Source of the DNA: Symbiobacterium sp040797425
GTDB taxonomy: Bacteria > Bacillota > Sulfobacillia > Symbiobacteriales > Symbiobacteriaceae
Length of the DNA: 64,000 bases
Direction of reading: 5' to 3'
Assembly (NCBI RefSeq): GCF_040797425.1
Contig: NZ_JBFNEH010000009.1
Location: forward strand, 19,454-83,453
The position numbers were made by a program, and so were the translations under genes. Positions 8,370 through 16,399 of the stretch are shown here, in pieces. Within the stretch, counting starts at the first letter, position 1, and each line of letters opens with the position of its first letter. The notes beneath the pieces are model-generated. The model did not search any database. It saw nothing but the letters and a program-made list of their open reading frames with translations, and was not told the DNA's origin.

Positions 8370-9089
8370 ATGCAGCCGCTCATCGGCATCACCGCAAGCA
8401 GCCTCGGCCACGAGGAGCCGGGCCGCGACTGGCTCTATGCGCCCCACGACTACTTCCGCGCCGTCCGCCGGGCCGGTGGCATTCCGGTGCTGCTGCCCCT
8501 GGTGGAAAGCGACGAGGAGGCCGCCCGGGTGTTGGACAGGCTTGACGGCCTGCTCCTTTCGGGCGGTTGCGACCCCGACCCCTTGCTGTACGGCGAGCTG
8601 CCCCATCCCGCCCTCGGCGCCGTCGATCCCGCGCGTGACACGGCCGAACTGGCCTACGCCCGCGTCGCCCTCGCCCGCGACATGGCCACGCTGGGCATCT
8701 GCCGGGGCCTCCAGGTGCTGGCGGTGGCCTTCGGCGGGGCGCTCTGGCAGGACGTGCCTTCGCAGGTGCCCGGTGCCCTGAAGCACCGGCAGGACGCGCC
8801 CAAGGACCATCCATCCCACCCCGTGACCATTCACCCCGGCACGCGCCTCCACGCCTTGCTGGGCCCGGAGCGGCGGGTGAACAGCCGCCACCACCAGGCC
8901 GTGAAGCGGGTGCCGGACGGCTGGGTGGCGAGCGCCACTGCCCCCGACGGCGTTATCGAGGCGATGGAGCATCCGGAGAGGCGCTTCGCCCTCGGCGTGC
9001 AGTGGCACCCCGAGAACTTCCAGGGGCAGCCGTACAACTTCGACGGGCTGTTCGAGGCGTTTGTGGCGGCGGCCGGGGAGCGCAGGTAA
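8370..9089 (+). CDS. Class I glutamine amidotransferase-like peptidase (C26, PuuD-like)
   Basis: A 239-residue gamma-glutamyl hydrolase-type enzyme. The nucleophile cysteine is in LGICRGLQVLAVAFGG and the histidine-glutamate pair in GVQWHPENF. GLLLSGGCDPDPLLYGE near residue 65 is the PuuD family signature (usually SGGxDxxP). Relatives hydrolyse gamma-glutamyl-GABA or related amides; the substrate here is unknown. The ATG at 8370 is preferred because AAGGAAGG lies 11 nt upstream, though a GTG at 8358 is possible. It stands alone between terminators. Confidence 0.85.
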   Translation: MQPLIGITASSLGHEEPGRDWLYAPHDYFRAVRRAGGIPVLLPLVESDEEAARVLDRLDGLLLSGGCDPDPLLYGELPHPALGAVDPARDTAELAYARVALARDMATLGICRGLQVLAVAFGGALWQDVPSQVPGALKHRQDAPKDHPSHPVTIHPGTRLHALLGPERRVNSRHHQAVKRVPDGWVASATAPDGVIEAMEHPERRFALGVQWHPENFQGQPYNFDGLFEAFVAAAGERR

Positions 9090-9214
9090 CGGCGGGGCGG
9101 GCGGCCGCGGCGCCGACCGACGCCGGCCTGGGCGAACCCTAACGGCTGGAGTGCCGAGTATGAAGCGTTGCTGCCGCACCCAGACCCAGTATCTGGTCGT
9201 CATAACGCGGCAGT

Positions 9215-9246
9215 CCTGGCGGCAACATAATAACCGCCAGGAGGTG
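9215..9246 (+). promoter_or_regulatory. Hairpin overlapping the ssp ribosome binding site
   Basis: CCTGGCGG (9215-9222) and CCGCCAGG (9234-9241) form a perfect 8-bp inverted repeat with an AT-rich loop. The 3' arm ends inside the Shine-Dalgarno AGGAGGTG (9239-9246) of the spore protein gene, so the structure could limit ribosome access or protect the 5' end. Confidence 0.5.
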
Positions 9247-9256
9247 AGAAACGCAG

Positions 9257-9475
9257 ATGGCCAACACGAACAGCAACGACGTGCTGGTTTCCTCGGCCCG
9301 CAACGCCCTCGAGCAGCTGAAGTTCGAGACGGCGGCCGAGCTGGGCATCCCCAACTACAACCAGCAGTACAAGGGTGACCTGCCCAGCCGGGTGAACGGC
9401 TCCGTCGGTGGGTACATGGTGAAGAAGATGATCGCCCTGGCCGAGCAGCAGCTGAACGGCGGCACCACGCGGTAA
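9257..9475 (+). CDS. ssp: Alpha/beta-type small acid-soluble spore protein
   Basis: A 72-residue DNA-binding spore protein that coats and protects DNA in the dormant forespore. It shows the family blocks ALEQLKFETAAELGI, with the Glu-Thr-Ala site around which germination protease GPR cuts, and YKGDLPSRVNGSVGGYMVKKMI. The ATG at 9257 lies 10 nt after AGGAGGTG. It is monocistronic and followed by a strong terminator. Forespore sigma-G control is expected of the family; I could not identify a convincing sigma-G promoter. It is the main evidence that the organism forms spores. Confidence 0.97.
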   Translation: MANTNSNDVLVSSARNALEQLKFETAAELGIPNYNQQYKGDLPSRVNGSVGGYMVKKMIALAEQQLNGGTTR

Positions 9476-9517
9476 CGCAGTCACGACTCCGGCCAGCTGA
9501 CTGGCTCCTCCGGTACG

Positions 9518-9549
9518 GCAGGAAGGGGACTCCTCCCCTTCCTGCTTTT
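9518..9549 (+). terminator. Intrinsic terminator after ssp
   Basis: GCAGGAAGGGGA pairs with TCCCCTTCCTGC around a 4-nt loop, followed by TTTTCTT. It lies between convergent genes. Confidence 0.85.
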
Positions 9550-9558
9550 CTTGACGTT

Positions 9559-9753
9559 CTATCCGCCTATTGGTAAACTCATTTCGCCTGCGGCGTCCAG
9601 CTGGCCCGCCCGCTCAGCGATCTCCTCCCGGGTGATGACCCCCTTCGCCACCAGGAGATCGATGAGGGCGACGAGAGCCAGGGTCGACCGGTAGTCGACC
9701 TCCTTCAGGTCGGCCAGCATGGCGTACAGGTGGATGGTATCGCGGGCCTTCAT
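9559..9753 (-). CDS. Small hypothetical protein
   Basis: A 64-residue acidic protein beginning MKARDTIHLYAMLADLKEV. The ATG (complement of 9751-9753) has GGAGGTGACC just upstream, which makes translation likely. The middle LIDLLVAKGVITREEI resembles a helical segment common in small bacterial proteins, but I do not recognise the family. No cysteines, signal peptide or membrane segment. It converges on ssp. Confidence 0.6.
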   Translation of the reverse strand: MKARDTIHLYAMLADLKEVDYRSTLALVALIDLLVAKGVITREEIAERAGQLDAAGEMSLPIGG

Positions 9754-10066
9754 CGCGGTCACCTCCAGCGCATTCCGCCTGGAAGTATCGACCAGCCCCG
9801 GGCAGACTAAACGCCGGGCCGGCCTGAGCCGCGGGGCCAATCGAACACCCGGCCCGGATGGCCCGGACGCTCCTCGGCACGCACCCGTCTGCCGGGTGAG
9901 CGGCCCGGTTTGATTCCGCCGCGGCGGATGGGCGGGCGCCGAGTGCTGGCCGCCCACGTCTTTGGGCGAGCCCGGGGTCCGGTTCGTTGTGCGGGTGAAC
10001 AGGCCGATCCGGTCGGGCGAGTCCTGCACCGGGGAGACCGGCAACAGGCCCGTGGAGGGATGCACG
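9754..10066. other. Gene-free stretch between divergent genes
   Basis: About 310 bp between the divergent small gene and the DUF1444 gene. Both genes have good ribosome binding sites at its edges. I see no convincing sigma-A promoter, terminator or further coding sequence; frames open here lack ribosome binding sites and look like GC-rich noise. Confidence 0.5.
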
Positions 10067-10648
10067 ATGAAGCTGATGGAGCAGGAGTTCGCCGACATCC
10101 GCACCCGGCTCTATCCTCTGATGATGGACCCGGTGCAGATTCACGAGAAGGGCCAGGGGCAGATGGTGAGCGGCCAGATTGCCGAGGGGCTCTTCGTGAT
10201 CTACGGCATCGAGGAGCCGGGGGAGAAGATCCGGTACGTCACGTACCAGGACCTGCGGGATTGGGGCGTGAGCCATACGACGGTCCACATCACCGCCGTG
10301 AGGAACCTGGAACGGCTCACGCAGGGCAAGCGGGTCACGAAGCTGGACCGGCCCGAGGGCGGCCGTCCGATGTTCATCTGGAACCTGCAGGACGGCTACG
10401 ATGCGGCCCGCATCCTGCTCACGCAGTGGCTGCGCGACTTCGCTGCCGTTGTGGAGGGCAACCTGGTGATCGGCGTGCCCCACCGCAACTGGCTGGTGGC
10501 CATCGGCGACGCCGACGAGGACCTGCTGAAAGTGGTCCAGCGGCGGGTGGCCCTGGAGCACCGGGGCGCCGGGTTTCCGGTGAGCCCGTATCTCTATACA
10601 TTTGATGGAGAAAGGATCACGCGTTATGTGCGCCGCCCACGTCAGTGA
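10067..10648 (+). CDS. ytpQ: DUF1444 family protein (YtpQ-like)
   Basis: A 193-residue cytosolic protein resembling the Firmicutes YtpQ/DUF1444 family, whose biochemical role is unknown. Supporting features are the length, the sequence EEPGEKIRYVTYQDLRDWGVS, and NLVIGVPHRNWLVAIGDAD in the second half. ATG 10067 is chosen for the GTGGAGGGA 7 nt upstream; the frame is open to 9962 without coding character. The next gene overlaps it by 23 bp, and the following tex start overlaps in turn, so the three form one translational unit. Confidence 0.65.
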   Translation: MKLMEQEFADIRTRLYPLMMDPVQIHEKGQGQMVSGQIAEGLFVIYGIEEPGEKIRYVTYQDLRDWGVSHTTVHITAVRNLERLTQGKRVTKLDRPEGGRPMFIWNLQDGYDAARILLTQWLRDFAAVVEGNLVIGVPHRNWLVAIGDADEDLLKVVQRRVALEHRGAGFPVSPYLYTFDGERITRYVRRPRQ

Positions 10649-10937
10649 GACCGGATTCCTGCAGCAGCTCGCGCAGGCCATCCGCTACGCGGGCGGTGCT
10701 GCGTATGAAGGGGAGCGGGCCCTGGCGCTCGCCCGCACGGTCTGGGCCGAACTCCGCGACGCCGGCCCCGACGACTTCCCTCACATGGTTCAACACGATG
10801 ACTTGCGCTTCGTCTGCCAGTGGGACGAGCAGCCGCCGCTGATGACCGTCATGCTCTGGGACGGGGAGATGTGGCGTGACATGGCGCGGCTGGTCCTGCC
10901 GGGCGAGCCGCAGGCGCGGGAGGGTGGAACAAGATGA
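10626..10937 (+). CDS. Small hypothetical protein upstream of tex
   Basis: A 103-residue cytosolic protein of unknown function. The start at ATG 10626 is supported by GAGAAAGGA about 10 nt upstream; a start at 10602 is also possible. It overlaps the end of the DUF1444 gene, and its stop overlaps the tex ATG by 4 bp (ATGA), implying coupled translation. Sequence such as DDLRFVCQWDEQPPLMTVMLWDGEMW suggests a compact beta-containing fold, but I recognise no family. Confidence 0.6.
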   Translation: MCAAHVSETGFLQQLAQAIRYAGGAAYEGERALALARTVWAELRDAGPDDFPHMVQHDDLRFVCQWDEQPPLMTVMLWDGEMWRDMARLVLPGEPQAREGGTR

Positions 10938-13312
10938 GCCAGGACAGGATTTTCGCGCGGCTGGCCCGGGAACTGGGGCTGACGGTCGGCCAGGTGGAGC
11001 GCTGCGTCGCCCTGCTGGACGAGGGCAACACGGTGCCCTTCATCGCCCGCTACCGCAAAGAGGCCACGGGCGAGATGGATGAGACCCGGATCCGCACGCT
11101 GCAGGAGCGGCTGGCCTACCTGCGGAACCTGGAGGCCGAGAAGGAGAAGGTCCTGCGGGTGATCGGCGAGCAGGGCAAGCTCACGCCGGAGCTGGAGCAG
11201 GCGATTCGCCAGGCCGAGAAGCTGCAGGAGGTGGAGGACCTCTACCGGCCCTTCCGGCCCAAGCGGCGGACCCGGGCCATGATCGCCCGTGAGCGGGGCC
11301 TGGAGCCCCTGGCGCAGCAGATGCTCGCCCAGGAGGAGAGCATCGGCTCGCCGGAGGCGATCGCGGCGGCCTTCGTCAACCCCGAACTGCAGGTGGAGTC
11401 GGCGGAAGATGCCCTGGCCGGCGCCCGGGACATCGTGGCCGAGATCATCTCCGACGACGCGGCGGTGCGCAAGATGGCCCGGGAGCTCACCGCCGCCCGG
11501 GGCATCATCCGCTCCGTCGCCAGTGAGAAGGGCGACCCGGAGAAGGCGCAGGAGTTCGAGATGTACTTCGACTTCCAGGAGCCCCTGCGCACGCTGCCGC
11601 CGCACCGGGTCCTCGCCCTGAACCGCGGCCAGCGGCTGGAGTGCCTCAAGGTGACGGTGGAGGCGCCGGTTGACGAGATCATCGCCCGCATCGAGCGGCA
11701 GTACATCAAGGGCCAGTCCATCTGGACCAACCAGCTGCGCGAGGCCATTCTCGACGCCTACAAGCGCCTCATCGCCCCCTCCATCGAGACGGAGGTGCGC
11801 GGCGAGCTGACCGAGAAGGCGGAGGAGCACGCCATCCGCCTCTTCGCCATGAACCTGCGCAACCTGCTCCTGCAGCCCCCGATCAAGGGCATGACCGTGA
11901 TGGGCATCGACCCGGGCTACCGCACCGGCTGCAAGCTGGCGGTGGTGGACGAGACCGGCAAGGTGCTGGAGACCGGCGTGATCTACGTGACGTTGGGCGA
12001 GCGGCAGCGGCAGCAGGGCGAGGAGGTTCTCGTCCGCCTGGTGGACAAGCACAAGGTGGACCTGATCGCCATCGGCAACGGCACCGCCTCCCGCGAGACG
12101 GAGCAGGTGGTGGCCTCCATCATCCCCCGCTGCAGCCACCCGACGGCCTACATGATCGTCTCCGAGGCGGGCGCCTCGGTCTACTCGGCGTCGAAAGTGG
12201 CTCAGGAGGAGTTCCCCGACTTCGACGTGACGCAGCGCTCGGCCGTCTCCATCGCCCGCCGGGCCCAGGACCCGCTGGCCGAGCTGGTCAAGATCGACCC
12301 CAAGTCCATCGGCGTGGGCCTCTACCAGCACGACGTGGACCAGAAGCGCCTGGCCGAGCAACTGGGGGCGGTGGTGGAGTCGGTGGTCAACGCCGTGGGC
12401 GTCGACCTGAACACCGCCTCGCCCTCGCTGCTGCAGTACGTGGCCGGCATCAAGGCCTCGGTGGCCAGGGCCATCGTGGAGTACCGGGAGAAGAACGGCA
12501 AGTTCCGCAGCCGCAGGGAGCTGCTCAAGGTGGCCGGGCTTGGGCCCAAGGCTTTCGAGCAGTGCGCAGGCTTCCTGCGGGTGACCGACGGCGTCGAGCC
12601 GCTGGACAACACGGCGGTCCACCCCGAGTCCTACGCGATCGCCGAGGCGATCCTGAAGGCCGTGGGCGCCACCCGGGAGCAGCTGATCGGCCGCGGCTCG
12701 GCGGGCCTCCGGGACGCCCTGAAGAAGCTCTCACCTGAGCAGGTGGCGGCGGAACTGGGCGCCGGGGTGCCCACGGTGCGGGACATTATCGAGGCCCTGC
12801 AGAAGCCGGGCCGCGATCCCCGCGACGAGCTGCCCAAGCCCATCTTCCGTACCGACGTGATGAAGCTGGAAGACCTGCAGGTGGGCATGGAACTGATGGG
12901 CACCGTCCGTAACGTGGTCGACTTCGGCGTCTTCGTAGACATCGGCGTGCATGAAGACGGTCTGGTGCACATCTCCCAGCTCTCGCACAAGTACGTGAAG
13001 CACCCGTCCGAAGTGGTCGCCGTCGGCGACGTGGTCCGGGTGCGAGTGATCGAGGTGGACCTGAAGCGGCAGCGCATCGGTCTTTCGATGAAGCTGGGCG
13101 AGCCGCGTGCGGAGGAGCGACAGGCCCCTGGTGAGCGGCGTAGCGCGCAGGATGGCCGGCCCGGATCGCGGACCGAGCGCCGCGGGGGCGCGCCGGGCGC
13201 AGGCCGGGGCCAGCGGTCGAGCGGGGCGCGTCTCGGGGAGCAGGCGAAGTCGCGGCAGAAGAGCCTGGAGGAGCAGTTGAAGGCGCTGCAGGAGAAGTTC
13301 CGGCGACTGTGA
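10934..13312 (+). CDS. tex: Tex family RNA-binding S1-domain protein
   Basis: Tex is a multidomain nucleic-acid-binding protein linked to transcription and RNA turnover. The 792-residue protein shows the N-terminal NTVPFIARYRKEATGEMDE motif, a YqgF/RNase H-like core (MTVMGIDPGYRTGCKLAVVD, about residue 315), helix-hairpin-helix segments (about 500-560) and a C-terminal S1 domain (about 640-720, GTVRNVVDFGVFVDIGVHED). A basic, disordered tail of about 70 residues follows the S1 domain. It is translationally coupled to the preceding small gene. Confidence 0.96.
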   Translation: MSQDRIFARLARELGLTVGQVERCVALLDEGNTVPFIARYRKEATGEMDETRIRTLQERLAYLRNLEAEKEKVLRVIGEQGKLTPELEQAIRQAEKLQEVEDLYRPFRPKRRTRAMIARERGLEPLAQQMLAQEESIGSPEAIAAAFVNPELQVESAEDALAGARDIVAEIISDDAAVRKMARELTAARGIIRSVASEKGDPEKAQEFEMYFDFQEPLRTLPPHRVLALNRGQRLECLKVTVEAPVDEIIARIERQYIKGQSIWTNQLREAILDAYKRLIAPSIETEVRGELTEKAEEHAIRLFAMNLRNLLLQPPIKGMTVMGIDPGYRTGCKLAVVDETGKVLETGVIYVTLGERQRQQGEEVLVRLVDKHKVDLIAIGNGTASRETEQVVASIIPRCSHPTAYMIVSEAGASVYSASKVAQEEFPDFDVTQRSAVSIARRAQDPLAELVKIDPKSIGVGLYQHDVDQKRLAEQLGAVVESVVNAVGVDLNTASPSLLQYVAGIKASVARAIVEYREKNGKFRSRRELLKVAGLGPKAFEQCAGFLRVTDGVEPLDNTAVHPESYAIAEAILKAVGATREQLIGRGSAGLRDALKKLSPEQVAAELGAGVPTVRDIIEALQKPGRDPRDELPKPIFRTDVMKLEDLQVGMELMGTVRNVVDFGVFVDIGVHEDGLVHISQLSHKYVKHPSEVVAVGDVVRVRVIEVDLKRQRIGLSMKLGEPRAEERQAPGERRSAQDGRPGSRTERRGGAPGAGRGQRSSGARLGEQAKSRQKSLEEQLKALQEKFRRL

Positions 13313-13314
13313 GA

Positions 13315-13342
13315 GATCGGGGGCGGTTGGTTCCGCCCCCGA
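13315..13342 (+). terminator. GC-rich hairpin after tex
   Basis: ATCGGGGGCGG and CCGCCCCCGAT pair around a 6-nt loop directly after the tex stop. The T-run is missing, so efficiency is uncertain. Confidence 0.6.
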
Positions 13343-13898
13343 TTCGCGTGTGGGTCGATGGAGAGGGGGGCCCCGCAGAGGGAACCGTACGCACGGCAGG
13401 CACGAGTGCGGTGCGAGTGCCGCCAGCGCTTGTGCCATGAGGTTTCGTGTGGAAGCCGCCAGGAAGTGAGCACGGCAACGCGTCGGTGAGGACCGCCGGC
13501 ATCGCCTTGCAGAGCGCCTCAAGAGCGTCATGGGAAAAGGGGTTCAGGTAGTCTCAAGCCGGCGGCGGTGCCCTCTGGGGTAGTTCAGGGCTGTAGTTCC
13601 GACGGTTTGAGAGGGCGGGCAGCGCCTGTGCTGCAAGGGCTCGGTGTGGAAGCCGCATGGGAGAAGGGGTTCGGGCACTCTCAACACGTCGGAGGGTTGC
13701 CGGGGCTGGCGGCCAGAAAGACTCGCTGCGCCGACGACGGCCTGGTTGAACTTGCCTTTCCGCGGCGCCCGGGAGTGTGCCGTTCGCCGCCCGTCCGCTT
13801 TCGCGTGCGGTGCGCCGCGCACAAGGGATGGTAAACTCGCCTCTGATAGGCTATTATTAGGACCAGGTGTTAATACAAGGGAGAGGGAGAGGTGCGCC
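13343..13898 (+). repeat. Gene-free, repeat-bearing leader region upstream of fabI
   Basis: About 550 bp with no credible gene. It holds imperfect direct repeats: GTGTGGAAGCCGC at 13447-13459 and 13644-13656, and a 28-nt block starting CATGGGAAAAGGGGTTC (13529) recurring at 13656 as CATGGGAGAAGGGGTTC, each ending CTCAA. TCTCAAGCCG (13552-13561) can pair with CGGTTTGAGA (13603-13612). A -10-like TATTAT lies at 13852-13857 with only a weak -35. The layout suggests a structured RNA or decayed repeat rather than protein. Confidence 0.5.
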
Positions 13899-14681
13899 GT
13901 GGGACTGATGACCGGGAAGAAGTGCCTGGTGATGGGCGTGGCCAACAAGCGGTCCATCGCCTGGGGGATCGCCCGGGCCCTGCACCGGGAGGGAGCGGAG
14001 CTGGCGTTCACGTACGTGAACGACCGGCTGAAGGAGAACGTGGTGGAGCTGGTGGAGACGCTCGAAGGGCACGAGCAGATGCCGATTCTGCCCTGCGACG
14101 TATCGCAGGACGGACAGATTGAGGCCGTCTTCGCCGCCCTGAAAGAGCAGTGGGGGAGGCTGGACGTGCTCGTGCACTCCATCGCCTACGCCCGCACGGA
14201 AGACCTGCAGCGTGACCTCCTGGACACGCCCCGGGAGGGGTGGCGCATCGCCCAGGAGGTTTCCGCCTGGTCGTTGGTCGCGGCCGCCCGGGAGGCCAGG
14301 CTGCTGATGGAGGCCGCGGGCGGCGGCTCTATCATCACCCTCACCTACCTCGCAGCCGAACGGGTAGTCGAACGGTACAACATCATGGCGCCGGCCAAGG
14401 CGGCCTTGGAGTGCAGCGTGCGCTACCTGGCCCACGAGCTGGGGCCGCACAACATCCGGGTCAACGCGATCTCCGCGGGCCCGCTGAAGACCCTTGCGGC
14501 CAGCGCCGTGAAGGGCCTGAGCACGCTGCGGGACATCGTGGAGGAGCGGGCGCCCCTACGCCGCAACGTCACGGTGGAGGAAGTGGGCGACGTTGGGCTT
14601 TTCCTGGCATCGGACCTCTCGCGGTGCATCACGGGTGAGACGATCTACGCGGACAACGGCTTCCACATTATGGGCGTGTAA
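13899..14681 (+). CDS. fabI: Enoyl-[acyl-carrier-protein] reductase (NADH), FabI type
   Basis: Last reductive step of fatty-acid elongation. The 260-residue SDR protein starts MGLMTGKKCLVMGVANKRSI, with the FabI form of the dinucleotide loop. The catalytic Tyr-X9-Tyr-X6-Lys arrangement is present in YLAAERVVERY followed by NIMAPAK. ETIYADNGFHIMG closes the protein. The GTG at 13899 is chosen for GAGAGGGAGAGG 6-7 nt upstream; ATG 13908 is an alternative. The gene is isolated from other fab genes and flanked on both sides by repeat-rich DNA. Confidence 0.95.
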   Translation: MGLMTGKKCLVMGVANKRSIAWGIARALHREGAELAFTYVNDRLKENVVELVETLEGHEQMPILPCDVSQDGQIEAVFAALKEQWGRLDVLVHSIAYARTEDLQRDLLDTPREGWRIAQEVSAWSLVAAAREARLLMEAAGGGSIITLTYLAAERVVERYNIMAPAKAALECSVRYLAHELGPHNIRVNAISAGPLKTLAASAVKGLSTLRDIVEERAPLRRNVTVEEVGDVGLFLASDLSRCITGETIYADNGFHIMGV

Positions 14682-14720
14682 TGGCGAGAGCGCGGTGCCC
14701 TGCCTGCGGCGAGGCAGGGA

Positions 14721-14956
14721 CACGGAAGCAGTGTGAGGCGGGCCATCGATCTGCGGCGAGACCGTAACACGAAAACGGTGCGAGGCGAACCGATCAGTCT
14801 GCATTCCGGTGGTGGCACGGAAACGATGCGGGGCGCTTGGACCGGCCTGACAGGCCGGGCCACGGATGCGGCGTGACGGGAGCTGGGAGCCCTAGGGCGA
14901 GGTCGGGGCACGGAAGCGACCCCGGGAGAGATGATCGGCCTGCTTCCCGGCTGGTT
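14721..14956 (+). repeat. Five degenerate tandem repeats of about 47 bp
   Basis: Units begin with CACGG or CACGA at 14721, 14768, 14816, 14861 and 14909, giving spacings of 47, 48, 45 and 48 bp. The first 17-20 nt of each unit are semi-conserved, roughly CACGGAAACGGTGCGAGGCG, and the remaining ~27 nt vary. The repeats are too degenerate for a CRISPR and no cas genes are near. They start about 40 bp after the fabI stop. Confidence 0.6.
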
Positions 14957-15147
14957 AGGAGAAGGGTGTGAAGCAGGCAGGTGTGCCGAAACCGACCCCC
15001 CGGCGGGCGGAGCCGGCGCATAGGGAGCGCCCCGCCCCTGGGGGGCTGTGCGTGTTCGGGGCAGCAGATCCGCGCTGATCTCGCCGGGCGCGGGGGCGGC
15101 GGCCGCCACGGCTTCGGCCAGTTCATGCCGCGCAGGCCCCTTTTTAC
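14957..15147. other. Gene-free stretch before tsaE
   Basis: GC-rich sequence with no supported gene. It contains short self-complementary segments but no terminator with a T-run that I can pin down. The promoter of the tsaE operon probably follows at 15148. Confidence 0.4.
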
Positions 15148-15176
15148 TTGACCCGCCGGCCCGAGACGCCCAGAAT
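15148..15176 (+). promoter_or_regulatory. Possible sigma-A promoter of the tsaE operon
   Basis: TTGACC (15148-15153) and CAGAAT (15171-15176) are 17 bp apart, about 30 bp before the tsaE start. The -35 is good and the -10 is a four-of-six match. Confidence 0.4.
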
Positions 15177-15207
15177 AGGTCTTGACCGGTCTTGGGAGGA
15201 TCAATGC

Positions 15208-15681
15208 ATGCTTCGCATCATCAGTAGAAGCCCGGACGAGACCCTTGCCCTGGGGCGGTGGCTGGGAAGCCGGCTCCGGCCCGGGGATTTCGTCGCCCTC
15301 ACCGGCGACCTGGGCACCGGCAAGACCGCCCTGGCCACCGGCATCCTCGCCGGGCTGGGCGTGGCCCGCACCGGCGGCAGCCCCACGTTCACGCTGCTGT
15401 GGGAGTACGAGGGGCGCATCCCCGTCTACCACTGGGACGTCTACCGGGTGGACGACCCGGCCGAGCTGGAGGACCTGGGGTACGAGGAGTACTTCTTCAG
15501 CGAAACCGGCGTCAACCTGGTGGAGTGGGCCGACCGGGTGCGGGAGCTGTGGCCCGACGACGTTCTCGAGATCGCACTCAGTTACGGGGCCGGCGCAGAG
15601 GAGCGGGTGCTGGCGTTTACCGGCGCCGAGCGGTACCGGCCGTTGTTGGAGGAGTTGGCCCATGCGGGTTTTGGCCTTTGA
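15208..15681 (+). CDS. tsaE: tRNA t6A synthesis ATPase TsaE
   Basis: ATPase subunit of the TsaB-TsaD-TsaE complex that makes N6-threonylcarbamoyladenosine on tRNAs reading ANN codons. The 157-residue protein has Walker A GDLGTGKT (about residue 35), GGSPTFTLLWEYEG, and YHWDVYRVDDPAELEDLGYEE typical of the family. ATG 15208 follows GGGAGGA by 7 nt. Its 3' end overlaps tsaB by 20 bp. It opens a compact operon that carries all three specific t6A complex subunits. Confidence 0.95.
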   Translation: MLRIISRSPDETLALGRWLGSRLRPGDFVALTGDLGTGKTALATGILAGLGVARTGGSPTFTLLWEYEGRIPVYHWDVYRVDDPAELEDLGYEEYFFSETGVNLVEWADRVRELWPDDVLEIALSYGAGAEERVLAFTGAERYRPLLEELAHAGFGL

Positions 15682-16399
15682 TACCGCCACAGCCGCCTGC
15701 ACCGTAGCGGTGGCGTCGGAGGAGCGGGTGCTCGCGGAGCTCACGCTCCAGGTGCCGCGGGCGCACTCCACCCGCCTGATGCCGCTGATTGCCCAGGCGC
15801 TGCGGGAGGCCGGGGTCGACCGGCGGGAGCTGGACGCCATCGCGGTTGGCGTGGGCCCGGGATCCTTCACCGGACTGCGCATCGGTCTGGCCACCGCCAA
15901 GGGGCTCGCCCTGGCCCTGGACAAGCCGGTGGTGCCCGTCTCCACCCTGGCGGCCGCGGCGTACGGTACCGGCGCCCAGATCGGGCTGGTGGTGCCGCTC
16001 TTTGACGCAAAGCGCGACCAGGTGTTTTCGGCCGTCTATGCGGCCGGCGACCGGGACCCCGCCCCCTGGGTGGAGGTGCTGGGCCCGGTGAACCTGCACG
16101 TCGACGAACTGGTCGAGCGGGTGCGCACCATCAGGGCCGGGATGCAGCACACGTGGCAGTTCGTCACCCTCTGCGGCGACGTCGCCGAGACGCACGCCCC
16201 GCGCTTCGGCCCGGACCAGGCCGTGCGGGTGGCGGCGGCGGGGGCGCTGCTGCCCCGGGGATCGGCTGTGGCGGCGCTGGGCCTGAGCCTCCTCAAGCGG
16301 GGCGGCGGCGTGGCTCCCGATGCCCTCGTTCCCATCTACCTGCGCAAGAGCGAGGCGGAAAGTCTATGGGAAGCCCGGAAATCACGATCCGCCCCATGA
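15662..16399 (+). CDS. tsaB: tRNA t6A synthesis protein TsaB
   Basis: Non-catalytic ASKHA-fold partner of TsaD. The 245-residue protein begins MRVLAFDTATAACTVAV and has HSTRLMPLI and GVGPGSFTGLRIGLATAKGLA, the TsaB signatures. ATG 15662 overlaps tsaE by 20 bp. Its end overlaps the next gene, rimI, by 34 bp, so expression is tightly coupled. Confidence 0.95.
   Translation: MRVLAFDTATAACTVAVASEERVLAELTLQVPRAHSTRLMPLIAQALREAGVDRRELDAIAVGVGPGSFTGLRIGLATAKGLALALDKPVVPVSTLAAAAYGTGAQIGLVVPLFDAKRDQVFSAVYAAGDRDPAPWVEVLGPVNLHVDELVERVRTIRAGMQHTWQFVTLCGDVAETHAPRFGPDQAVRVAAAGALLPRGSAVAALGLSLLKRGGGVAPDALVPIYLRKSEAESLWEARKSRSAP

Noticed and set aside
13343..13898. T-box leader upstream of fabI
   Set aside because: No AGGGTGGNACCGCG antiterminator sequence and no terminator; the downstream gene is not an aminoacyl-tRNA synthetase or amino-acid gene.
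14721..14956. CRISPR-like array of short repeats and spacers
   Set aside because: The repeat heads differ from each other at many positions, spacing is uneven, and no cas gene is in the window. A degenerate tandem repeat describes it better.
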